DNA from: Streptomyces guryensis
GTDB lineage: Bacteria > Actinomycetota > Actinomycetes > Streptomycetales > Streptomycetaceae
Length of the DNA: 64,000 bases
Direction: 5' to 3'
Assembly (NCBI RefSeq): GCF_021261325.1
Contig: NZ_JAJSBI010000005.1
Span: 62,001 to 126,000, forward strand
In this document: in pieces, positions 25,722 through 34,634 of the stretch
Position numbering within the stretch: position 1 is the stretch's first letter
Layout: each line of letters opens with the position of its first letter
Notes under the pieces: generated by a model
Told to the model about the DNA's origin: nothing
What the model saw: the letters and a program-made list of their open reading frames with translations, nothing else
The model's database searches: none
Made by a program: the position numbers and the translations under genes

Positions 25722-26762
25722 TCAGGTGCCTGCCACTCCTGCGGGCGTGCGCCGCGAGTGGGTCCATGCCAGCAGGTCGTCCAGGCTCCAGGTGTTCACC
25801 ACGCGCTCGGCCGGCACCTCGCACTCCTCGGCCCGGGCACAACCGAGGATCTGCCAGTCCAGCTGACCCGGCGCGTGCGCGTCGGTGTCGACCGAGAACA
25901 GCACGCCCGCGGCCACCGCCCCGCGCAACAGCCGCCGCGGCGGATCCAGCCGCTCGGGCCGGCTGTTGATCTCCAGGGCGGTGCCCGTCTCGGCAAGCGC
26001 CGCGAACACCTCGTCGGCGTCGAACTCCGACTCGGGCCGCCCCCGCCCGGTCACCAGCCGTCCCGTGCAGTGCCCGAGCACATCGGAATGCGGATTCCGT
26101 ACGGCGGTCACCATGCGGCGGGTCATCGGGCGGGCGTCCATGCGCAGCTTGGAGTGCACCGACACCACGACCACGTCGAGCCGTTCCAGCAACTCCGGCT
26201 CCTGGTCCAGCGAGCCGTCGTCGAGGATGTCGCACTCGATGCCGGTCAGCAGCCGGAACGGTGCCCACGTCTCGTTCAGCTCCGCCACCACGTCCAGTTG
26301 CTCGCGCAGCCGCTCGGGCGACAGGCCGCGTGCCACGGTCAGCCGGGGGGAGTGGTCTGTGAGCGCCGCCCAGTCGTGCCCGAGGGCCCTCGCGGCCCGG
26401 CCCATCTCCTCGATCGGACTGCCGCCGTCCGACCAGTCGGAGTGCAGATGGCAGTCCCCGCGCAGCCGGGCCCGCAGCGCCGCACCGGCACGGTCCTCGC
26501 TCGGCTTCTCCGCCTCGCCCTCCAGTTTCCGCAGATAGCCGGGCACCTCACCGGCCAGCGCCTCCCGGACGACCTGGGCGGTCTTCGGACCGACCCCCTT
26601 GAGCGACTCCAGAGACCCGGAGTCCGCCCGCTCGCGCACCTCGTCCGCGGGCAGGGACGCCAGGACGCGGGACGCCGTACGGAAGGCGCGGACGCGGTAC
26701 GTCGGCGCCAGGGACCGCTCCAGCAGGAACGCGATCCGGTCCAGTGCCTCGACGGGGTCCAT
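25722..26762 (-). CDS. HhH and PHP domain hydrolase (PolX-like C-terminal half)
   Basis: The 346-residue protein joins a helix-hairpin-helix segment (LKGVGPKTAQVV, 54-65) to a PHP phosphoesterase domain (HLHSDWSD from His105, LTDHSPRL, GIECDIL, VVSVHSKL, DTDAHAPGQL). This is the architecture of the N- and C-terminal parts of family X DNA polymerases without the polymerase core. PHP domains are metal-dependent phosphoesterases; a DNA-repair role is plausible but unproven. ATG 26762 follows a strong GGAGGAGGAGG. Confidence 0.87.
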   Translation of the reverse strand: MDPVEALDRIAFLLERSLAPTYRVRAFRTASRVLASLPADEVRERADSGSLESLKGVGPKTAQVVREALAGEVPGYLRKLEGEAEKPSEDRAGAALRARLRGDCHLHSDWSDGGSPIEEMGRAARALGHDWAALTDHSPRLTVARGLSPERLREQLDVVAELNETWAPFRLLTGIECDILDDGSLDQEPELLERLDVVVVSVHSKLRMDARPMTRRMVTAVRNPHSDVLGHCTGRLVTGRGRPESEFDADEVFAALAETGTALEINSRPERLDPPRRLLRGAVAAGVLFSVDTDAHAPGQLDWQILGCARAEECEVPAERVVNTWSLDDLLAWTHSRRTPAGVAGT

Positions 26763-26871
26763 GGTCACCTCCTCCTCCAGGGTTCCCCAGCCGCGGGCAG
26801 CCTGCACGGTTTGTCCCGCATGCGCCCGGGTACTGCGATGCGCAACCACGCAGCGCCCCGGGAGGTTGGCG

Positions 26872-27669
26872 ATGTCCACATCGGCTGCCGCCGAGGTGGC
26901 CGTGATCACCGGCTCCGGCATCGGCCGCGCCACCGCCGTCCGGCCGGCCCGCGCGGGCATGGACGTCGGCATCACCTGGAACAGCGACGGCAAGGGCGCC
27001 GAAGGGACCGCCGACGGGGTCCGCGCCCACGGTCAGCGGGCCGCCGTGGCGCAGCTGGACCTCACCCGGCTGCCCACCGCGGCCGACACGGTCGACGAGC
27101 TGTGCGAACGGCTCGGCCGCCTCGACGTACTGGTCGACAACGCCGGTACGGGCACCATGACGCCCTTCCTCGACCTGGAGCTGGACGCGGTGCGCGAGAT
27201 CGTCGAGGTCGACCTGATCGGCCCCTTCCTGTGCGGACAGCGGGCGGCGCGGCACATGATCCGGCAGGGCGACGGCGGCCGGATCGTCAACGTGACCTCC
27301 GTCCACGAGCACCAGCCGAGGGTCGGCGCCGCCCCGTACTGCGCCGCCAAGGGCGGCCTCGGACTGCTCACCCAGGTCATGGCCCTGGAGCTCGCCGAGT
27401 ACGACATCACCGTCAACGCGGTGGCGCCCGGCGAGATCGCCACCCCGATGACCGGCCAGGAGGACACCGACGTGCAGACCGAGCCCCGCCCCGGCATCCC
27501 GGCCGGACGCCCCGGCGACGCCCGCGAGGTGGCCGCCGTCATCGCCTTCCTGGCGAGCCCCGACGCCTCCTATGTCACCGGCGCCTCCTGGAGCGTCGGC
27601 GGCGGCATGCTCCGGATGGGCCCGCAGGCGGGCTCCCACCTCAGGAGCGACGACTGGCGTCGCCCCTGA
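26872..27669 (+). CDS. SDR family oxidoreductase with a shortened nucleotide-binding loop
   Basis: The 265-residue protein is a classical SDR in most respects: NAG motif in VDNAGTGT, catalytic Tyr and Lys in PYCAAKGG, and C-terminal SWSVGGGMLRM. The N-terminal loop reads VITGSGIGRATAV, two residues shorter than TGxxxGIG; close family members read DSGIG after the Ser as I recall, suggesting a 6-bp deletion between two CTCC words. A proline also follows in the next helix (VRPARAG for expected VRLA). The enzyme may therefore be impaired. ATG 26872 follows GGGAGG. Confidence 0.8.
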   Translation: MSTSAAAEVAVITGSGIGRATAVRPARAGMDVGITWNSDGKGAEGTADGVRAHGQRAAVAQLDLTRLPTAADTVDELCERLGRLDVLVDNAGTGTMTPFLDLELDAVREIVEVDLIGPFLCGQRAARHMIRQGDGGRIVNVTSVHEHQPRVGAAPYCAAKGGLGLLTQVMALELAEYDITVNAVAPGEIATPMTGQEDTDVQTEPRPGIPAGRPGDAREVAAVIAFLASPDASYVTGASWSVGGGMLRMGPQAGSHLRSDDWRRP

Positions 27670-27721
27670 ACCGCCCCCGGGAGACTGCGCACCAGCTCCT
27701 GCGACCGCGCCGGCTCCACAG

Positions 27722-27787
27722 GTGCAGCCGGGCAGGCCGCCGTTCCGGATCGTGGAGATCGACGGCGAAGTGATCGGTGAGGCCAAG
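27722..27787 (+). other. Possible truncated coding fragment
   Basis: A plus-strand frame from GTG 27722 reads PFRIVEIDGEVIGEAKSVTD before running into the antisense of the GH16 gene's CBM13 repeats. The piece looks like the N-terminus of a small cytoplasmic protein, but there is no clear ribosome binding site and no sensible continuation. It is probably a gene fragment. The rest of 27670-27807 shows nothing. Confidence 0.25.
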
Positions 27788-27807
27788 TCCGTCACCGACG
27801 TCTCGGC

Positions 27808-29037
27808 TCAGCCGACCGTCCACTTCTGGTTGCCGCCGCCCGAACAGGTCCAGATCTGCAGCCGGGTGCCGTTGGCCGAGTTGTTCCCGGTCACGTCGAG
27901 GCACCTGTTCGCCTGCGGGTTGACGATGTCGTTCGCCCCGTTGACCGTCCACTTCTGGTTCGGGCCGCCGGTGCAGTCCCACAGCTGGACGGTCGAGCCG
28001 TCCGCGGTGCCGTTGCCGGTGACGTCCAGGCACTTGCCGAGCGCGCGCAGGGTGCCGTCGGAGCCCACGGTCCACTGCTGGGCGGCGGTGCCGTTGCAGT
28101 CGTAGAGCTGCACAGGGGTGCCGTCGGCGGAATTCGCCCCGGCGACGTCGACGCACTTTCCGGCCAGCCCCCTGATCGCCGCTCCGCCGGCCGAGTCGCC
28201 GGTCGTGACCGACACCGAGTCCACCACCAGTTGCTGCGGGAAGGACGTCGAGCCGTCCGGGTCGCCGGGCCAGTAGCCGCCGACCGCCAGGTTCAGGATC
28301 AGGAAGAACGGCTTGTTGAACACCCAGGTCCTGCCACCGAGGTCGGCCGGCGTGCGGCGCTGGTAGACGTTGCCGTCCACGGACCAGGTGATCGAGTCGG
28401 GCGCCCAGTCGACGGCGAAGGTGTGGAAGGCGTCCGCGAAGGCCTGGCCGCCCGGGAGTGTGTAGGCGGCGCCTATGCCGCCCGAGCCCGAGTAGCCGGG
28501 GCCGTGGATGGTGCCGTGCACCGTGGACGGTTCGAAGCCGACGTTCTCCATGACGTCGATCTCGCCCGAGTCCGGCCAGTTGACCGGCGTGCCGAGCATC
28601 CAGAACGCGGGCCACATGCCCTGCCCCCGCGGGATCTTCATCCGCGCCTCGACGTGCCCGTACTGGGCGTTGAACTTCCCAGAGGTGTTCAGCCGGGCCG
28701 AGGTGTACTGGCAAGTGCCGTACCAGCACTGGTAGTTGGCCGGGTTTTCGCGCCGGGCCGTGATCACGAGGTGACCCTGGCCGTCCAGGGCCGCGTTCTT
28801 GTTGCCCGAGGTGTAGTACTGCCGCTCATGGTTGTTGACGTTGTCTCCGGTCTCGGTCTGCCACTTCGAGGAGTCGACCGCGGCCCCGGCGGGCCCGTCG
28901 AAGGTGTCGGAGAAGGCCACCGCGGCGGCCGCCGCCCTGGGCGGATCCGCGTGCGCCGCACCGGTCGCGGCGGACGCGACCAGCACGGCGGACAGGGCGG
29001 CGAGCAGACATCTGCGCAGCAGGCGTGGGGAGGCCAC
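27808..29037 (-). CDS. Secreted GH16 beta-glucanase with ricin-type CBM13
   Basis: The 409-residue exoenzyme has a Sec signal peptide (RRCLLAALSAVLVASAATG, cleavage after AHA at about residue 30). Its GH16 domain contains the catalytic GEIDVMEN motif (Glu159, Asp161, Glu164), typical of endo-1,3-beta-glucanases. A C-terminal ricin-B/CBM13 trefoil (about residue 285 to the end) has three QxW repeats (AQQWTV, NQKWTV, NQKWTV). It probably degrades fungal or plant beta-glucans outside the cell. GTG 29037 follows GGAAGGAAG. A good sigma-70-type promoter lies 74-102 bp upstream. Confidence 0.92.
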   Translation of the reverse strand: MASPRLLRRCLLAALSAVLVASAATGAAHADPPRAAAAAVAFSDTFDGPAGAAVDSSKWQTETGDNVNNHERQYYTSGNKNAALDGQGHLVITARRENPANYQCWYGTCQYTSARLNTSGKFNAQYGHVEARMKIPRGQGMWPAFWMLGTPVNWPDSGEIDVMENVGFEPSTVHGTIHGPGYSGSGGIGAAYTLPGGQAFADAFHTFAVDWAPDSITWSVDGNVYQRRTPADLGGRTWVFNKPFFLILNLAVGGYWPGDPDGSTSFPQQLVVDSVSVTTGDSAGGAAIRGLAGKCVDVAGANSADGTPVQLYDCNGTAAQQWTVGSDGTLRALGKCLDVTGNGTADGSTVQLWDCTGGPNQKWTVNGANDIVNPQANRCLDVTGNNSANGTRLQIWTCSGGGNQKWTVG

Positions 29038-29110
29038 GGCACTTCCTTCCGTACGGCGGCCGGGCGCCCGGAGGCGCCGACCGGGGTGGGGGTGAAGGCG
29101 TCGCCTCTTG

Positions 29111-29139
29111 ATTTAAGAAGTGAGATAAGTAGGCGTCAA
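29111..29139 (-). promoter_or_regulatory. Promoter of the GH16 glucanase gene
   Basis: On the minus strand TTGACG (29139-29134) and TTAAAT (29116-29111) are separated by exactly 17 bp, in an unusually AT-rich patch. This fits a housekeeping-type promoter for the glucanase gene that starts at 29037. Confidence 0.6.
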
Positions 29140-29173
29140 TACTTTGGTACGGACCAGGAGTCGAGCGGCTGGA

Positions 29174-29839
29174 CTATGCGCCCTTTGCCCGCTTCGCCTC
29201 CCGTCGCGGCAGCTTCTCCCGTGCGTGCACCGCCCGGCTCAGCCGCCGCCCGAGCAGGACGTACCCGATCAGCGCGCCGGTGGTGTTGAGGATGACGTCG
29301 TCGATGTCGAAGGCCCGCCCTTCGATCAGTGCCCCCTGGGCGAACTCCACCAGCAGCATCACCACCGCGGTCAGGATCAGCACCCGCAGCAGGCCGCGGG
29401 TCCGCGGTGCGACGACCGGCACCAGGACACCGAACGGGACCCCGAGCAGTACATTGCCGCCGATCTGCTTCACGGCGTCCTTGAGGGCCGGCTGATCCAG
29501 ATAGGCCCGCAGTGTGCTCCCCGGGTGCAGGTTCGTGTGTGCCATCGCGACGGACGCGGGGGAGGGCTCCAGCGTCAGCCGGGCCAGTACCGCCGCGAAC
29601 GCCACCATGAACACGAACGCGCAGAGCATCGCCAGCAGCCGGATCGGCAGGGCCAGTACATGCCGCTCACGAGGGGCGGGCCGCGACTTGCTCCCGGGCT
29701 TCTTCGACTTCTCCGGCTTCGACTTCTCCGGCTTCTGGGGCTTCTCTGCCTTCTTGAGCTTCTTCGGCTTCTCGGACGTGCCGGTCTTGGTGGTACGCAG
29801 GCGCAACGCTGCACGTGGTCGTAAGGCTGCACGGCCCAT
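29174..29839 (-). CDS. VanZ family membrane protein
   Basis: The 221-residue protein has a long lysine-rich N-terminal tail with repeated KPEKSKK-like units (about residues 20-50), then four to five transmembrane segments and the VanZ signature GGNVLLGVPFGVLVP plus EFAQ and FDIDDVILNTTGALIGY. VanZ proteins raise teicoplanin tolerance in enterococci; in Streptomyces their role is unknown. ATG 29839 follows GGAGG. The tail may bind anionic lipids or polymers; this is inference from charge. Confidence 0.87.
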   Translation of the reverse strand: MGRAALRPRAALRLRTTKTGTSEKPKKLKKAEKPQKPEKSKPEKSKKPGSKSRPAPRERHVLALPIRLLAMLCAFVFMVAFAAVLARLTLEPSPASVAMAHTNLHPGSTLRAYLDQPALKDAVKQIGGNVLLGVPFGVLVPVVAPRTRGLLRVLILTAVVMLLVEFAQGALIEGRAFDIDDVILNTTGALIGYVLLGRRLSRAVHAREKLPRREAKRAKGA

Positions 29840-30086
29840 CAGGTCCTCCAGTCTTCAACTTCCCTGCGTTGTAAGGCGGTTACCCGCTCGGCAGCCGAGA
29901 ATGCCGCCGCCCGCCGACTCGGCCGGACGGCCCCGCGGTTTCCCTTCCCGCCGTAGGGGCACTCCGGCGAGGGAAGTCAGCGCGCCGTCACCCGAGGCGC
30001 CCGCCGCGATGTTTGGATGCCGCGGGACGGACGTACCGGACATCCCGCCCGTGACGGTGTGCGAGCAGAGCCCGAGGAGGTGGCGC

Positions 30087-30269
30087 GTGACCCCGCGTAC
30101 GGCCCTGTTCACCGTGGCCGAGCTGCTTGGCTGGTGGATCGCGCTCGGCCTGCTGTGGCTGGTACTCATCAGCACCGTCGACACGCTGGAACTCGTCGTC
30201 GGAGGGGGCTGCGCCTTCGTGGCCGCCTTCGTGGCCCGCGGTGCACGGCGGGCGGTGGGAGGGGCGTGA
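30087..30269 (+). CDS. Short MrpE/MbhA-like subunit of an antiporter module
   Basis: The 60-residue protein is almost entirely two transmembrane helices (LLGWWIALGLLWLVLIS and LVVGGGCAFVAAFVA) joined by STVDTLE. It occupies the MrpE position at the head of the operon but is far shorter than typical MrpE (about 160 residues), lacking the cytoplasmic C-terminal domain. GTG 30087 follows GAGGAGG at 30074-30080. The stop overlaps the next start by four bases. Assignment to MrpE rests on position and the helix pair. Confidence 0.7.
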   Translation: MTPRTALFTVAELLGWWIALGLLWLVLISTVDTLELVVGGGCAFVAAFVARGARRAVGGA

Positions 30270-30718
30270 ACGGCTGGACGCTCGCCGCCGCCCTCGGCCT
30301 CGCCGGCGGACTGGGCACCGCGCTGTGGGGCGTGACCACCGGTCCGCTGCGCCGCCGGGTCGTGGCCCAGAACCTGTCCACCGCACTCGCCTGTCCGAGC
30401 CTGCTGCTGCTCTCCCAGGCCTACAACCGCCCCTCCTACGTCGACCTCGGCCTCGTCCTGGCCCTCCTCGGGCCCGTCGGCACCCTCGTCTTCGCCCGGC
30501 TGCTCGCCGAGGAACTCGCCGAGGACCCGCCGCGCGCCTGGGGCGCGACCCTGACGGTCGCCGGCCTCGGCGCGGCCGCCGTCATCGCCCTGTGCGTCGC
30601 CACCGGGCCCGGCCGGGCCATGGCGAAACTGCTGGTCATCGGCGCGTTGCTGATCAGCGGGAACATCATCGCCTCGCGGGCCCTGTCCGGTGGATTCCGG
30701 GGGGTCCGCGGTGGCTGA
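30266..30718 (+). CDS. MrpF-MrpG-like fused antiporter subunit
   Basis: The 150-residue membrane protein resembles MrpF in its first about 88 residues (RVVAQNLSTALACPSLLLLS, then VDLGLVLALLGPVGTLVFAR) and a shortened MrpG in the rest (MAKLLVIGALLISGNIIASRAL). About five transmembrane helices are expected. GTG 30266 overlaps the preceding stop. A fusion of F and G would explain why six genes suffice for the module; the boundary is inferred. Confidence 0.7.
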   Translation: MNGWTLAAALGLAGGLGTALWGVTTGPLRRRVVAQNLSTALACPSLLLLSQAYNRPSYVDLGLVLALLGPVGTLVFARLLAEELAEDPPRAWGATLTVAGLGAAAVIALCVATGPGRAMAKLLVIGALLISGNIIASRALSGGFRGVRGG

Positions 30719-30971
30719 CGCGGTGATCGTGGTGGCACTGCTGCTGGTCGCGGGCTGCGCGACCGCGGCCGTGGCCACCCGCGACCCCATGCGCCAGGCC
30801 CTTGTCCTGTCCCTCCTGGGTGTCGTCCTCGCCGTCCTGTTCACCGTGCTCCAGGCGCCCGATGCCGGGCTCTCCCAGCTGGCGGTCGGCTCCGCGCTGA
30901 CGCCGCTGCTGCTGATGCTCACCGTGCGCAAGGTCAAGCGGCGCGCGCAGGGCAAGGAGCGGGAGCGGTGA
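30711..30971 (+). CDS. DUF4040 / MbhD-like antiporter subunit
   Basis: The 86-residue protein has three transmembrane helices and matches the DUF4040 domain that forms part of the MrpA C-terminus or stands alone as MbhD in membrane-bound hydrogenases (RDPMRQALVLSLLGVVLAVLF, minus its last residue, is the core). GTG 30711 is preferred, overlapping the upstream gene by 8 bp, with GGGGGG ahead of it; ATG 30690 is possible. It ends in a basic cytoplasmic tail. Confidence 0.75.
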   Translation: MADAVIVVALLLVAGCATAAVATRDPMRQALVLSLLGVVLAVLFTVLQAPDAGLSQLAVGSALTPLLLMLTVRKVKRRAQGKERER

Positions 30972-31708
30972 CCCGGCGCGCCCGGCTGTGGGTTCTGCTC
31001 GCGGGCGGTGCGGGCCTGGCCGCCCTGCTCGTCGCCGCCTGTCTGCGTCTGCCGCACTTCGGCGGCAAGAGCCACCCCTACGGCGACCGGGCCGTCCACG
31101 CCTCGCTGGCCCGGCAGACCGCCAACACCATCTCCTCCGTCAACTTCGACCAGCGCGCCTTCGACACCCTCGGCGAGATGACCATCCTGTTCTCCGCCGT
31201 CCTCGGCTGCGTGATCCTGCTGCGCCAGACCCACGACGAACACCGTGCCCGCCCCGAGCCCGCCGAGGTCGCACCGCCGGTGCGCCGCTACGCCCTCGTC
31301 GTCCTGCCCGTCGCCCTGCTCAGCGGCCTGTACGTCATCGCCCACGGCCAGCTCAGCCCCGGCGGCGGCTTCCAGGGCGGAGTGGTCGCCGCGACCGCCC
31401 TCCACCTGCTCTACCTGGGCGCCGACTACGCGGCCCTGGAACGCATCAGGCCGGTCGGCGCCTACGAGGTCGCCGACGCCCTCGCCGCCTCCGGCTACCT
31501 CGTCATGGGCATCGCGGGACTGATCGGAGGCACCGCCTTCCTCGCCAACACCCTGCTGCCGTACGGCACCTTCAACACCTTGTCCTCCGGCGGCACCGTC
31601 CCGCTGCTGAACGCGGCCATCGGCATGGAGGTCGCCGGCGCGGTCGTCGTGCTGCTCGCCCGCTTCCTGGACCAGGCCGTCGAGATCGAGGAGGAGAGCG
31701 GCACATGA
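30968..31708 (+). CDS. mrpB: MrpB (MnhB) antiporter subunit with MbhE-like N-terminus
   Basis: The 246-residue protein combines an N-terminal MbhE/MrpA-C-like part ([20 protein letters not shown] around residues 58-77) with a MnhB domain ([20 protein letters not shown], then [19 protein letters not shown]). In cation/proton antiporters this subunit lies next to the ion path. GTG 30968 overlaps the previous stop by four bases and the 3' end overlaps mrpC by four. Confidence 0.85.
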   Translation: MTRRARLWVLLAGGAGLAALLVAACLRLPHFGGKSHPYGDRAVHASLARQTANTISSVNFDQRAFDTLGEMTILFSAVLGCVILLRQTHDEHRARPEPAEVAPPVRRYALVVLPVALLSGLYVIAHGQLSPGGGFQGGVVAATALHLLYLGADYAALERIRPVGAYEVADALAASGYLVMGIAGLIGGTAFLANTLLPYGTFNTLSSGGTVPLLNAAIGMEVAGAVVVLLARFLDQAVEIEEESGT

Positions 31709-32064
31709 GAGCCGTGATGGACGTCCTGCCGTACCTGGTCGCCGCCTGGGTCTTCCTGGCCGGCTGCTACGGCCTGGCCACCAGCCGCAATCTGATCCAC
31801 GCGGTCGGATGCCTGTCCGTGTGCCAGGTCGGCACCTATGTCCTGCTGCTGTCCGTCGGCTACCGCGACGGCGCCACCGCGCCGGTGTTCTCCGACGTCA
31901 AGCCCGGTTCACGGCCGGTCGTGGACCCGGTCGTGCAGGCGCTCACCCTCACCGACGTCGTCGTCGGCGCCACCGTCACCGCGCTGCTGCTCGCGCTCGT
32001 GATACAGGTCGCCAAGCGACACGGCACCCTCGACCCCGACGAACTCTCCGAGCTGCGCGGCTGA
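31705..32064 (+). CDS. mrpC: MrpC (MnhC, NuoK-like) antiporter subunit
   Basis: The 119-residue protein has three transmembrane helices and the NuoK/MrpC signature [19 protein letters not shown] followed by [20 protein letters not shown]. It is the membrane scaffold between MrpB/DUF4040 and the MrpD pump subunit. ATG 31705 overlaps the mrpB stop; its own stop overlaps the mrpD start by one base (TGATG). Confidence 0.9.
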   Translation: MRAVMDVLPYLVAAWVFLAGCYGLATSRNLIHAVGCLSVCQVGTYVLLLSVGYRDGATAPVFSDVKPGSRPVVDPVVQALTLTDVVVGATVTALLLALVIQVAKRHGTLDPDELSELRG

Positions 32065-33827
32065 TGAACGACCTGCTGCCCCTCGTCGTCGCCGTGCCCC
32101 TGCTGGGGGCCGCCCTCCTGGTCGCCGCGGGCCGCCGGCTGCCCCGGGTGATCGCCGAGTCCACCGCCTGCGCCGTCTCCGCCTGCACGGCCGGGCTCGC
32201 GATCACGCTGCTGCTGAACTCCTCGCCGCCCATGACCGAGTGGGTCGGGGGCTGGCAGCCCGTGAACGGCGAGAGCGTCGGCATCGTCCTGACCGGCGAC
32301 GGTCCGGGCCTCGGCATGGCCTCGCTGGCCTCGCTGCTGACCCTGGCCGCACTCGCGTACTCCTGGCACTACTTCGACGAACCACCCCGCCGCCACGCGG
32401 GCTCCTTCCCCGCGCTGATGCTGCTCTTCCAGGGCGGCATGTGCGGCTTCGCGATCGCCGGCGACCTGTTCAACATGTTCGTCTGGTTCGAGCTGATGAG
32501 CGTCGTCGCCTACGCCCTGACCGGCACCCGGGTCGAGGAGGCCAAGGCCGTCCAGGGCGCGTTGACCTTCGCGGTCGTCACCTCGCTCGGCGCGTACGCC
32601 ATGCTGATGGGCATCGGGCTGCTGTACGCCCGTACCGGCGAACTGGCGATGACCCAGATCGGGCGCGGTCTCGACCGGCACGGCGGGCCCGGCGCGCTCG
32701 TCCTCGCCGGGTTCGTCCTGCTGGTCACCGGACTGCTGGTCAAGGCGGCCGCCGTGCCCTTCCACTTCTGGCTCCCCGACGCCCACGCCGTCGCCCCGAC
32801 GCCCGTGTGCATGCTGCTGTCGGGGGTGATGGTCGAGCTCGGCACGTACGGCGTCTGGCGGCTGTACGGGACCGTGTTCTCCGGGCCCGGCGGGGTGCCC
32901 GCCGGGGACCTGACGCGGGTGCTCGTCGTGCTCGGCGTACTGACGGCACTGATCGGCGCCGTCATGTGCTGGTACCAGCGGCACATCAAACGGCTGCTCG
33001 CCTACTCGACGGTGGCCCACACCGGCCTGTTCCTCATCGGGATCGGCGTCCTGAGGCCCGAGGCGGACGACGGGGTCGCGCTGTACGTCCTCGGCCACGC
33101 CGGTGTGAAGGCCGCCCTGTTCGCCTGCACCGGCGTCCTCCTCGACCGGTACGGCAGCGTCGACGAGCACGCCCTGCACGGGCGCGCCCGGCGGCTGCGC
33201 GGACTCGCCGTCCTGTACACCGCCGGGGCCCTCGGCCTCGCCGGGCTGCCCCCGTTCGGCACGGCACTCGGCAAGTCCGTCACGGAGGACGCCGTGGGTG
33301 GCCCCCTCACCGTCGTGTACGTGGCCGCGAGCGCGGTGACCGCCGGCGCGGTGCTGCGGGTCGTCGCCCGTGTCTTCCTCGGCCTCGGTCCCGATCCGCC
33401 CGACCAAGGCGAGTACGAGACGACCGGCTCCGGCGAGGAGCCCGAGACCGGCACCCGCGTCAGCCGGGTTCCCGGCCCGATGACGGTCGTCCCCACCGTG
33501 CTGCTCGCCGCCGCCCTGGCCATCGGCGTCGCTCCCGGCTTCGCCGGGCTCGTGGCACACGCAATGAGCGAGGCGGGGTCCGGCGGGGTGGTGGTCTCCA
33601 CCCCGCAGTGGACCCTGCCCGGTGTGCTGCTGGGCCTGGCCTCGACCCTGCTCGCCCTGGGCCTCGCCGCCGTCGCCGTCACCCGCCCGAGGCTGCTCGC
33701 CGCCCCGGACTGGGCGCTGCCGCTGCGGCGCCTGCAGTCCGGGCACGTCGGGGACTACGTGGCCTGGGTACTGGTGGGCGCCGCGCTGCTCGGCGCACTG
33801 GCGCTGCCAGGTGTGCTGAGCGCCTGA
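32064..33827 (+). CDS. mrpD: MrpD (NuoN/NuoM-like) proton-pumping antiporter subunit
   Basis: The 587-residue polytopic subunit has about 14 transmembrane helices and the complex I antiporter signature: [19 protein letters not shown] with the key Glu, [20 protein letters not shown] with the broken-helix Lys, and [16 protein letters not shown]. Residues 450-470 form an extra acidic loop ([14 protein letters not shown]). It is the only ND4/ND2-type subunit here; no MrpA (ND5-type) gene adjoins. The stop is immediately followed by the stop of the convergent DUF4230 gene with no spacer. Confidence 0.92.
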   Translation: MNDLLPLVVAVPLLGAALLVAAGRRLPRVIAESTACAVSACTAGLAITLLLNSSPPMTEWVGGWQPVNGESVGIVLTGDGPGLGMASLASLLTLAALAYSWHYFDEPPRRHAGSFPALMLLFQGGMCGFAIAGDLFNMFVWFELMSVVAYALTGTRVEEAKAVQGALTFAVVTSLGAYAMLMGIGLLYARTGELAMTQIGRGLDRHGGPGALVLAGFVLLVTGLLVKAAAVPFHFWLPDAHAVAPTPVCMLLSGVMVELGTYGVWRLYGTVFSGPGGVPAGDLTRVLVVLGVLTALIGAVMCWYQRHIKRLLAYSTVAHTGLFLIGIGVLRPEADDGVALYVLGHAGVKAALFACTGVLLDRYGSVDEHALHGRARRLRGLAVLYTAGALGLAGLPPFGTALGKSVTEDAVGGPLTVVYVAASAVTAGAVLRVVARVFLGLGPDPPDQGEYETTGSGEEPETGTRVSRVPGPMTVVPTVLLAAALAIGVAPGFAGLVAHAMSEAGSGGVVVSTPQWTLPGVLLGLASTLLALGLAAVAVTRPRLLAAPDWALPLRRLQSGHVGDYVAWVLVGAALLGALALPGVLSA

Positions 33828-34490
33828 TCAGCTGCCGTAGCTGACATGCACCTCCTTGAAACCGAGGGAGCGCAGCAGGCCGTCGAGCATGTCGGTGGTG
33901 TTGGTCTCGGCGCGCGCGGTCAGGCCGCTGTCCTTGGCCGCGTCACCGATGTGCTTGACCGCGAGTTTCTGCACGGCCTGTTCACTGTTGGGGTTGTCCG
34001 AGAAGAGGTCGCCGAGCCGGTCGAGGAGACCGCGCTGCTTGGAGACTGCGTAGGAGCGGTCGGGGTCGAGGGCGGGCTTGCCGAGCGCCGCGTGCGGCAG
34101 CCGGAGCGTGGCGGACGTGCGGTCGCCGTTGACCGCCACGTCGTCCTTGCCGACCTTGCCGAGGTCGACGTACGCGTCGACGGTGCCCGCACCGATGTAC
34201 AGCGTGCGGGAGCCGCGGATCGCGTCGGGCAGGTACTTGGTGTCCTTCTCCAGGTCGACGACGACCTGGAAGTTGCCGGAGGCGGCGTCGTAACGGCTCA
34301 TGTCCTGGATGGACTGGAGCAGTGCGGGTCCCGAGCGGTCGTGCGTCTGCGTGCCGAACAGGTCCTTGAGGCCGGGGAGCACGCTCAGCCGGATCCCGGC
34401 GAAGAACACCACGAGCACCAGCACGACGGCGCTCACCGCCTTCGCCCAGCCGGGCATGCGCCTGGACACGCGCCTGATGGGAGTCGTCAT
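33828..34490 (-). CDS. DUF4230 membrane-anchored protein
   Basis: The 220-residue protein has a basic N-terminus, one transmembrane helix (AVSAVVLVLVVFFAGIRLS, about residues 20-38) and an extracytoplasmic DUF4230 domain (FQVVVDLEKDTKYLPDAIRG, then LYIGAGTVDAYVDLG and GFKEVHVSYG). Function is unknown. ATG 34490 follows GGAAGGAGGG. It shares no intergenic sequence with mrpD. Confidence 0.85.
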   Translation of the reverse strand: MTTPIRRVSRRMPGWAKAVSAVVLVLVVFFAGIRLSVLPGLKDLFGTQTHDRSGPALLQSIQDMSRYDAASGNFQVVVDLEKDTKYLPDAIRGSRTLYIGAGTVDAYVDLGKVGKDDVAVNGDRTSATLRLPHAALGKPALDPDRSYAVSKQRGLLDRLGDLFSDNPNSEQAVQKLAVKHIGDAAKDSGLTARAETNTTDMLDGLLRSLGFKEVHVSYGS

Positions 34491-34634
34491 GGCGACGGCC
34501 CTCCTTCCTACTGTTCCGAATGCCCGCCAAACCCCTTGGCAGACCGCCCCGTTGGCCGATTGACCCTCCTGACGGAAGCAGTGCGGGCGCACTAGCGTGG
34601 AGAACTCTCCGTATCGGCGCGCCTGGAGTCCCGG

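Noticed and set aside
29714..29790. Short tandem repeats as a CRISPR or satellite
   Set aside because: They are coding repeats of the lysine-rich tail of the VanZ protein (KPEK/KK units), not spaced repeats.
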